Assembly: GCA_030262795.1 (NCBI GenBank) | Contig: JAJSZO010000027.1 | Coordinates: 1-17,639 of the forward strand | DNA length: 17,639 nt | DNA from: Deltaproteobacteria bacterium | GTDB taxonomy: Bacteria; Desulfobacterota; Desulfobacteria; Desulfobacterales; ETH-SRB1 | Direction: 5' to 3' | Shown: piece after piece, positions 13,395-17,639 of the stretch | Numbering within the stretch: the first letter of the stretch is position 1 | Layout of the letters: every line of letters starts with the position of its first letter | The notes under the pieces: generated by a model | The model's database searches: none | Told to the model about the DNA's origin: nothing | The model's input: the letters and a program-made list of their open reading frames with translations, nothing else | Made by a program: the position numbers and the translations under genes

Positions 13395-15284
13395 ATGAAA
13401 AACTATTATCATGAATTTCATATTCCGGTTATGGGTACCGGACATTCTGTTGATACACCTATACGTGTAGCCTGTTTAGGCATTACATCCGTTATATCTC
13501 TTGTTGATGATCTGTTACTGGAAAAAATACGAAAATATTATTCTGAAAAATTCAGCCTGCCATATTGCAGGATACCGGCAAACGAAAATAACGGCAGAGC
13601 TAAAAGAATAACAGCCTATCTTGAAACAGTACAGAAAATTGTACATATTAAAATGGACAGGATAAAGAAAGAACCTTTTTTCAAAAATAATGAAAAAAGT
13701 AAATACTTTGATCTACTGCCTGAAGAATCCCCTTTAAAAAAGGCATACAAAAAACTTTTAAACATGAAGGATGGATCAGAAAGATCTAGTCTGGAAAAAG
13801 AGCTGACAAGTAAAATAAGGCACGGCTCTATTGACGTAAATCTAATGGTAAAAGTTGACCGTACTCATTACGACAGTAATGGAGAGCCTTTAGGTGATGA
13901 ATTCAGCGATGCAAAAACAGGACTCAGGGGCTATGCCGAAAGCAGCCTTAAATCCGGAATTGTATTTTCAGCCGGAATAAATCAACGCCTGTTCAATTAC
14001 ATGACGCGCTTTAGAGACTTCTACAGGGATACAACAGGACAAATCAAAAAGAAAATAATTTTAAAGGTGAGTGATTTCCGTTCTGCGCTCATACAAGGCA
14101 AATTTCTGGCCAAAAGAGGCCTGGAAGTTCATGAATTCCGCATTGAGTCAGGGCTCAATTGCGGTGGTCATGCTTTTGCTTCAAATGGAATTTTGTTGCC
14201 GACAGTGCTTAAAGAAGTTAAAGAAAAACGTGAAAAACTGGCATCTGAATTTCTACCACTTATAAAAAAGTATTACAAAAAAATGGGCTGGGAATATGCT
14301 GAATCCGCCCGAAACGATAGCCCTATTGTCACGGTACAGGGCGGTATCGGCAACAATGGAGAAGTCCGCAGACTAAAAGAAGATTTTGGCATGGATCTAA
14401 CGGGTTGGGGTACTCCGTTCTTGCTGGTTCCGGAAACCACCTGTATTGACAATACTACTCTTGAACTCTTAAAACAGTCAGGTGAAAAAGATCTCTATTT
14501 GAGCGATGTCTCTCCTATTGGAGTTCCTTTCAACAATGTGCGCAATACAGGGTCGGAAATATGGACCAGTAAAAAGGCTGCGGAAGGCAATTCAGGTTCA
14601 GCGTGCCCGAAGAAATTTCTTGTATCCAATACTGAATTTACAAAACAGCCTGTTTGTCTGGCATCCAAACAATACCAGGAAATGAAGCTGGAAGAAATAA
14701 ACAGGCAAATGCTTCCGGAGCCGGAAAGAGAAAAGCATAAAAAAAATATTGTACAAAAAACCTGTCTCTGTGATCATCTCGGCAACGGTGCCCTTATTAA
14801 TTTAGGGATATCAAAAGAAGAAAATTCTCCCCAGTCAATATGCCCTGGGCCCAATTTAGCATGGTTTAACAGAATTTATACTTTAAAAGAAATGGTTGAT
14901 CATATATATGGAAGGCGCCAGTCTTTGGTCCCGGCGGAACGACCACATATGTTTGCCAAGGAAGTCGAAATATATGTTGACTATTTTGAAAAGCAAGTAA
15001 AGATTTGTGATTGTTCGCTCAGGGAAGTCAACACCTTGAAAGAATTTAAGAAAAATTTAGAAAAAGGTATGGACCTGTGTCTAAGCATTGCCCAAAAACA
15101 GCCTTTTGAAGGAGAAAACCTTGCCTCTATTCCTCCCTGTGTGGAAAAACAAAAAAACCGTCTAAAGTCCATTTACTCTGATTTTGAAAAACTCGTTAAT
15201 GAATTCCAGGTCATAGGAGATCGTATGAAAAGCATGCCGCACCACATCCGCAGTTCTGTTAATCTCAAAAGCAAGACCGTCTAA
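13395..15284 (+). CDS. Divergent nitronate-monooxygenase-type TIM-barrel protein with cysteine-rich C-terminal half
   Basis: The family has no name I can assign. The 629-aa start is fixed by AAGGA seven bases before the ATG. The N-terminal half resembles FMN-dependent nitronate monooxygenase/FabK barrels. It opens with IPVMGTGHSVDTPIRVACLGI. SGLNCGGHAF (C256, GGH 257-259) stands where those enzymes have the EAGGH motif. VQGGIG (316-319) is followed by LTGWGTPFLLVPE (G339-T340), matching the GGI...MGTRF phosphate-binding pattern. A charged helical insert (about 65-150) is unusual. Beyond the barrel, C404, C421, C457, C459, H461 and C483 lie in conserved-looking patches (SACPKKF, TCLCDHLGNG, ICPGPN), possible ligands of an iron-sulfur cluster or zinc. 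A helical tail ends the protein. An oxidoreductase role is inference. It is divergent from the kinase gene and stands alone. Confidence 0.75.
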   Translation: MKNYYHEFHIPVMGTGHSVDTPIRVACLGITSVISLVDDLLLEKIRKYYSEKFSLPYCRIPANENNGRAKRITAYLETVQKIVHIKMDRIKKEPFFKNNEKSKYFDLLPEESPLKKAYKKLLNMKDGSERSSLEKELTSKIRHGSIDVNLMVKVDRTHYDSNGEPLGDEFSDAKTGLRGYAESSLKSGIVFSAGINQRLFNYMTRFRDFYRDTTGQIKKKIILKVSDFRSALIQGKFLAKRGLEVHEFRIESGLNCGGHAFASNGILLPTVLKEVKEKREKLASEFLPLIKKYYKKMGWEYAESARNDSPIVTVQGGIGNNGEVRRLKEDFGMDLTGWGTPFLLVPETTCIDNTTLELLKQSGEKDLYLSDVSPIGVPFNNVRNTGSEIWTSKKAAEGNSGSACPKKFLVSNTEFTKQPVCLASKQYQEMKLEEINRQMLPEPEREKHKKNIVQKTCLCDHLGNGALINLGISKEENSPQSICPGPNLAWFNRIYTLKEMVDHIYGRRQSLVPAERPHMFAKEVEIYVDYFEKQVKICDCSLREVNTLKEFKKNLEKGMDLCLSIAQKQPFEGENLASIPPCVEKQKNRLKSIYSDFEKLVNEFQVIGDRMKSMPHHIRSSVNLKSKTV

Positions 15285-15296
15285 AGTGCCGGATGA

Positions 15297-15833
15297 GGGT
15301 TCCCACGCAATATAAAGGAAGCCACCAAATGCACTGTTGCAGCACATGAAAATGCAAAGCCTTGGATTGAGGATGTAGATTTACAGTTTCAAGAGCGTCC
15401 GGTTCCCGGTTTTCATTCTCTTGTAGGCGGGTCAGTTCAAACTGATCGCCTTCTCCAAAATGGAGAAACAATTGATTTAGGAAACGTCTCTTTGGAAGTA
15501 TTTCATACTCCTGGTCACTCAAAAGGTTCCATATCTCTTTTCTGTAAGGAGGCTGGAGTTCTCTTTGCAGGTGACGCAATTCCACAATGGAATGATTTGC
15601 CGATATATGATGATGTTACAGTCTCTGTTAAATCAATAAATAAGCTGAAGAGTATCAATGACATTAAGTATTTGCTCGCTTCTTGGAGTGACCCCAAAAA
15701 AAGCAAGGAAGCATACAAAATGATTGACGATGGTTTGGGTTATCTTCAGGGCATCCATAACGCCATTCGTAAAATTTCTGATGAGAATATTTTGAGCAAC
15801 CCAATGGAGTTGTGTAAACAATGTGGTACATAA
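15297..15833 (+). pseudogene. 5'-truncated metallo-beta-lactamase-fold hydrolase
   Basis: An open frame begins right after an in-frame TGA (15294-15296) and runs 178 codons to TAA. It starts in mid-fold with GFPRNIKEATKCTVAAHE, the stretch that in this superfamily directly follows the HxHxDH metal motif. The first part of the domain, with that motif and any start codon, is absent. The rest is well kept: FHTPGHSKGSISLF carries the third metal histidine and LFAGDAIPQ the bridging aspartate. A TTG at 15492 could start a shorter product but would not restore activity. The remnant starts 12 bases after the stop of the 629-aa gene, so the junction probably marks a deletion or insertion end. Without the HxHxDH ligands the product cannot be an active hydrolase. 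Confidence 0.8.
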
Positions 15834-16051
15834 CTTAGGATTACCCGAGATTGCCATAAATCCACTTGTTGCCAAATCGTTCGCATCACATCTCAAAATT
15901 ATTGACCAGAAAAATTTAGGAAACGGTTAACTATAAAATGGAGATTCATGTGGCTGCGGCCAGGCTGCCAAAGCCCACGGTAAAAGTCTGAACCAGTGGG
16001 CAGCTAAAGCGTTGAAGAATGCTGCGGATACACGTTAATAAAAACTCCAGC
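15834..16051. other. Intergenic stretch with a HicB-type remnant
   Basis: Bases 15834-15934 hold nothing I can identify. GTTAACTATAAAATG (15926-15940) precedes the hicB-like remnant, and a similar AACTATAAAATG recurs near 16280. Confidence 0.4.
15938..16038 (+). pseudogene. Remnant of a HicB-type antitoxin, ribbon-helix-helix C-terminus
   Basis: From ATG 15938 the frame reads MEIHVAAA, then leaves the family pattern and stops. In another frame from 15964 it reads AAKAHGKSLNQWAAKALKN and ends AADTR at TAA 16036. Joined with one missing base near 15961 these give EIHVAAAxAAKAHGKSLNQW, the typical DNA-binding tail of HicB antitoxins with an Arc-type fold. The N-terminal toxin-binding domain is absent. 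It is therefore a truncated and frameshifted copy, distinct from the intact hicB downstream, which has a helix-turn-helix tail instead. The attC-like site 1 begins 13 bases after its stop. Confidence 0.72.
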
Positions 16052-16180
16052 ACATAACCAGGCGGAGATGGACTGGGCAAAGCCGTACCGCTTTTTGAAA
16101 AGCAGTATTTAACCGATAGTTTTTACCTTTATCATAGTTTTTCGGTTATCGTTGCCCAGCCCCCCAGCTTTACGTTCGAC
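16052..16180 (+). other. attC-like recombination site 1 (integron cassette boundary)
   Basis: A left box ACATAAC (16052-16058), inner arms CTGGGCAA (16073-16080) and TTGCCCAG (16152-16159), and a right box GTTCGAC (16174-16180) are laid out symmetrically, with 14 bases on each side between outer and inner boxes. Only AAC/GTT of the outer boxes pair. In attC sites the bases after the G of the right box belong to the next cassette, so this is expected. The 129-bp length is within the attC range. GTTCGAC departs from the GTTRRRY consensus, so the call is tentative. Confidence 0.5.
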
Positions 16181-16383
16181 GGACCACCTAATTTTTTTAT
16201 GACATGTAGAACCCATGAAAATAAGGCATTGCAGAGGGTTAAGAAAATTATTGAGAATTTGCTCTTTCTCGAAAAGTGTAAACTATAAAATGAAGGATGC
16301 CATTTATTCAAACCGGTTTTTCAGTATGTCAAAGTTACCTTCGCCAAGTTCTGCATTATCGTCGAGAAAAAGTAGAATGACAC
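16181..16383. other. Non-coding or uncertain leader segment before hicA
   Basis: The only candidates are two short frames. ATG 16199 gives 29 codons (MTCRTHENKALQRVKKIIEN, helical, no Shine-Dalgarno). ATG 16215 gives 71 codons of low-complexity, Ser-rich sequence running into the hicA promoter. Neither is convincing. Confidence 0.4.
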
Positions 16384-16412
16384 TTGACACTCGGACACAA
16401 TTGTCCGATAGT
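16384..16412 (+). promoter_or_regulatory. hicAB promoter with operator dyad between -35 and -10
   Basis: A perfect TTGACA (16384-16389), a 17-base spacer and GATAGT (16407-16412) form a strong promoter. A perfect 7-bp inverted repeat TCGGACA-CAAT-TGTCCGA (16391-16408) fills the spacer, the standard place for an autorepressor, here presumably HicB. Transcription would begin at about 16419-16420, exactly at the hicA ATG, so the mRNA should be leaderless. Confidence 0.72.
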
Positions 16413-16419
16413 GATCCAC

Positions 16420-16633
16420 ATGAAAGGTAATGAGTTCATTAAGAGGGTTCGCAAATACGGTAAAGCAACATAATATGTATGTTCAGTGGATGGCCGAAAG
16501 AGGAAAAGGCAGTCACGGAACCTTATACTTGGGCAATCACCATACCATTGTTCGCAATCCGAAAGAAGATTTAAAAACTGGAACCTTTAACGCTATGCTC
16601 AAGCAACTTGGCTTGAAGAAAGAAGATATTTAA
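16420..16633 (+). pseudogene. hicA: hicA toxin gene with a +1 frameshift
   Basis: HicA toxins are small double-stranded-RNA-binding-fold mRNA interferases. From ATG 16420 the frame reads MKGNEFIKRVRKYGKAT and stops at 16471. The next frame continues HNMYVQWMAERGKGSHGTLY and ends LKTGTFNAMLKQLGLKKEDI at TAA 16633. Deleting one A at 16467/16468 joins them into KYGKAHNMYVQWMAERGKGSH, an unbroken HicA with the catalytic His in GKGSHG. A 67-codon frame from ATG 16430 exists, but its N-terminus (MSSLRGFANTVKQ) is only a shifted reading of the real one. The toxin is therefore probably inactive, unless the extra base is a sequencing error or frameshifting is used. It lies under a strong promoter and 12 bases ahead of hicB. 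Confidence 0.8.
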
Positions 16634-16645
16634 CTGAGGTTGAAC

Positions 16646-17074
16646 ATGAACCAATTTACTTATCCTGTAACCCTGATACCAGATGAAGTAGATGGCGGTT
16701 TTACCGTTATTTTTCGTGATGTGCCGGAGGCTATCACTCAAGGAGATACCATAGAGGAATGTCTGACTGAGGCTGCCGATTGCATAGAAGAAGCTATAGC
16801 AGGGCGTATTCGCCGTAGTGATGAGTTGCCCGTATCATCCAAATGCAAAACGGGCGAAAAGATGGTTCCCGTTCCTATGCAAACGGCAATGAAAGCCGCT
16901 CTTTATCAGGCTATGAAGGAGACTGGCATTTCCAAGTCTGAACTGGCCCGCAAAATGGGTACTCATGAGAAGATGGTGCGTCGTATCCTTGATCCACATC
17001 ATGGAACCAAACTTCCGACGATGGAACGTACGTTGTTTGCTCTGGGCAAACATGCTGAATTACATGTCACCTAA
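16646..17074 (+). CDS. hicB: HicB antitoxin with partial RNase H fold and C-terminal helix-turn-helix
   Basis: The antitoxin binds HicA and represses its own promoter. ATG 16646 is chosen because GAGG lies six bases upstream; a TTG at 16640 is less likely. The product is 142 aa. Residues about 1-60 are the HicB fold (FTYPVTLIPDEVDGGFTVIF, DVPEAITQGDTIEECL). A Pro/Lys linker leads to an XRE-like helix-turn-helix at about 85-142 (ALYQAMKETGISKSELARKM, GTHEKMVRRIL). It is intact although its hicA partner is frameshifted, so it may persist only as a regulator. The dyad at 16391-16408 is its likely operator. The gene ends about 90 bases before attC-like site 2, as cassette genes do. Confidence 0.93.
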   Translation: MNQFTYPVTLIPDEVDGGFTVIFRDVPEAITQGDTIEECLTEAADCIEEAIAGRIRRSDELPVSSKCKTGEKMVPVPMQTAMKAALYQAMKETGISKSELARKMGTHEKMVRRILDPHHGTKLPTMERTLFALGKHAELHVT

Positions 17075-17105
17075 TTTTATCAGGCAAGAAATATGCACAG
17101 AATTA

Positions 17106-17158
17106 CTCGGACTACTATACAATTCGTGTATAGTTCTAAGCATTATCGAAAAACCGAG
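17106..17158. other. Nested inverted repeat downstream of hicB
   Basis: An inner stem ACTATAC/GTATAGT (17114-17120 with 17128-17134, 7-base loop) lies within an outer stem CTCGG/CCGAG (17106-17110 with 17154-17158). No T-run follows, so it is not a standard terminator. It abuts attC-like site 2. Confidence 0.5.
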
Positions 17159-17162
17159 AAGC

Positions 17163-17287
17163 GTCGAACCAGCCAGTGCACCTGACACCAAAAGCCAGCG
17201 CGTTTTTTGCATCTGCCATATCAGTGTAAAACTTTGCTTATGCGAAGTCATCCTTAGCTTTTGGTACAGAGGACTCGCACGTTCGAC
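17163..17287 (+). other. attC-like recombination site 2 (integron cassette boundary)
   Basis: Outer boxes CGTCGAAC (17162-17169) and GTTCGACG (17281-17288) are a perfect 8-bp inverted repeat. Inner arms CCAAAAGC (17188-17195) and GCTTTTGG (17257-17264) are also perfect. Next to the left box, GCCAGTGCAC pairs with GGACTCGC with two bulged bases, like the L box of attC sites. The right box GTTCGACG is identical to that of site 1, so the two sites bracket a 1.1-kb unit carrying hicAB. Confidence 0.6.
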
Positions 17288-17301
17288 GAGATAAAGAAAT
17301 A

Positions 17302-17330
17302 TTTACACTTTAACCTAAATAAGTTATTAT
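17302..17330 (+). promoter_or_regulatory. Promoter of the DUF4258/DUF2283 pair
   Basis: TTTACA (17302-17307), a 17-base spacer and TATTAT (17325-17330) place the transcription start at about 17337, the A of the ATG. As with hicA, no Shine-Dalgarno is present, so a leaderless transcript is likely. AAATAA-GTTA-TTATTT (17317-17332) is a possible operator but is low in complexity. Confidence 0.6.
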
Positions 17331-17336
17331 TTATTT

Positions 17337-17579
17337 ATGACGGAATATAACTATACGGAATATTTTGAAAACGAGGTGTTGCGAAAACGGTCTTATTTAA
17401 AAAAGGAGTGGTGTATTCAGGTTGTAGAAAATCCCATCAAGGTTGAGCGTCAAGAACATAACCGTTTTCGATTTTGGGGAGAAATCAAAGAATTTGGTGG
17501 ACGTGTATTAAGAGTAGTAACGCTTGATGACAAGAAGACTATTCATAATGCCTTCCCTGATAGGAGGTTCAGGCTATGA
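17337..17579 (+). CDS. DUF4258-like putative toxin of a toxin-antitoxin pair
   Basis: This 80-aa protein has the layout of small DUF4258 proteins: EVLRKRSYLKKEWCIQVVEN is followed by a compact beta region, FRFWGEIKEFGGRVLRVVTL, and the end DKKTIHNAFPDRRFRL. The His/Asn/Arg residues near the C-terminus suggest an RNase-like fold related to RelE/BrnT, which is inference. No Shine-Dalgarno is seen and the promoter predicts a leaderless mRNA. The stop overlaps the start of the next gene as ATGA, the tight coupling typical of toxin-antitoxin operons. Being the first gene after attC-like site 2, it would be the gene of the next cassette. Confidence 0.78.
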   Translation: MTEYNYTEYFENEVLRKRSYLKKEWCIQVVENPIKVERQEHNRFRFWGEIKEFGGRVLRVVTLDDKKTIHNAFPDRRFRL

Positions 17580-17639
17580 AACTAAATTATTATTCTGAAA
17601 CAGATTCACTCTATATTGATCTATCTTCTAAAACAAGCA
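17576..17639 (+). CDS. DUF2283-like putative antitoxin, C-terminus outside the window
   Basis: Only 21 residues are present (MKLNYYSETDSLYIDLSSKT and one more). The pattern MKLxYYxETDSLYIDLS is characteristic of DUF2283 proteins, often found directly after DUF4258 genes. AGGAGG at 17562-17567 is eight bases before the ATG, which overlaps the previous stop. The frame is open at the window end. Confidence 0.75.
   Translation, partial: MKLNYYSETDSLYIDLSSKTS

Noticed and set aside
15828..15932. A third attC-like site, with ACATAAC at the MBL stop and GTTAACT before the hicB remnant
   Set aside because: The outer boxes look suggestive but no complementary inner arms exist; TTAGGA-type sequences there are direct, not inverted.
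16215..16430. 71-codon frame before hicA
   Set aside because: Ser-rich, low complexity, no ribosome binding site, and it runs through the hicAB promoter.
17106..17158. Rho-independent terminator after hicB
   Set aside because: A/T-rich stems with no following T-run.

Overview
The window looks like a chromosomal segment of an anaerobic deltaproteobacterium (Desulfobacterota, probably Desulfobacterales). This is inferred from the gene style: Lon, Tex and RlpA with this kind of sequence, a cation diffusion facilitator fused to a NifX/NifB-like domain, and abundant palindromic intergenic repeats. Nothing in the window fixes the species.

Regions. (1) 1-574 (-): 5' end of a membrane-anchored coiled-coil protein that runs off the left edge. 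(2) 956-4598 (+): a stress and envelope operon, small heat shock protein - Lon protease - RlpA lipoprotein. Lon and rlpA overlap inside a 7-bp tandem repeat. (3) 4762-7047 (+): Tex, the S1-domain nucleic-acid-binding protein. (4) 7485-8756 (+): a metal efflux transporter with a C-terminal FeMo-cofactor-type domain. (5) 13295-8801 (-): histidine kinase, OmpR/PhoB-type regulator, thioredoxin-fold/HEAT fusion protein, a hypothetical protein and an alpha/beta hydrolase, all in one direction. (6) 13395-15284 (+): a 629-aa protein that looks like a divergent nitronate-monooxygenase-type TIM barrel with an added cysteine-rich C-terminal half. (7) 15297-17639 (+): a decayed, toxin-antitoxin-rich tail. 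It holds a 5'-truncated metallo-beta-lactamase-fold gene, a HicB-type ribbon-helix-helix remnant, a frameshifted hicA with an intact hicB, and a DUF4258/DUF2283 pair cut by the right edge. Two attC-like inverted-repeat sites bracket the hicAB unit, so this tail reads best as a piece of an integron cassette array with no integrase in view.

Scattered through regions 1-5 are four long imperfect palindromes (642-821, 4603-4703, 7180-7359, 11426-11586). They share TAAGGA-like ends, and three of them share a central AATAGC-NN-GCTATT hairpin. The fourth lies at the end of the response-regulator gene and supplies its last ten codons and stop. It also supplies the ribosome binding site of the next gene.

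The most unusual items are the palindrome family with a shared core in otherwise dissimilar elements, the cassette-like toxin-antitoxin tail with promoters placed to give leaderless mRNAs, the 629-aa cysteine-rich protein, and the thioredoxin-HEAT fusion encoded beside a two-component system.
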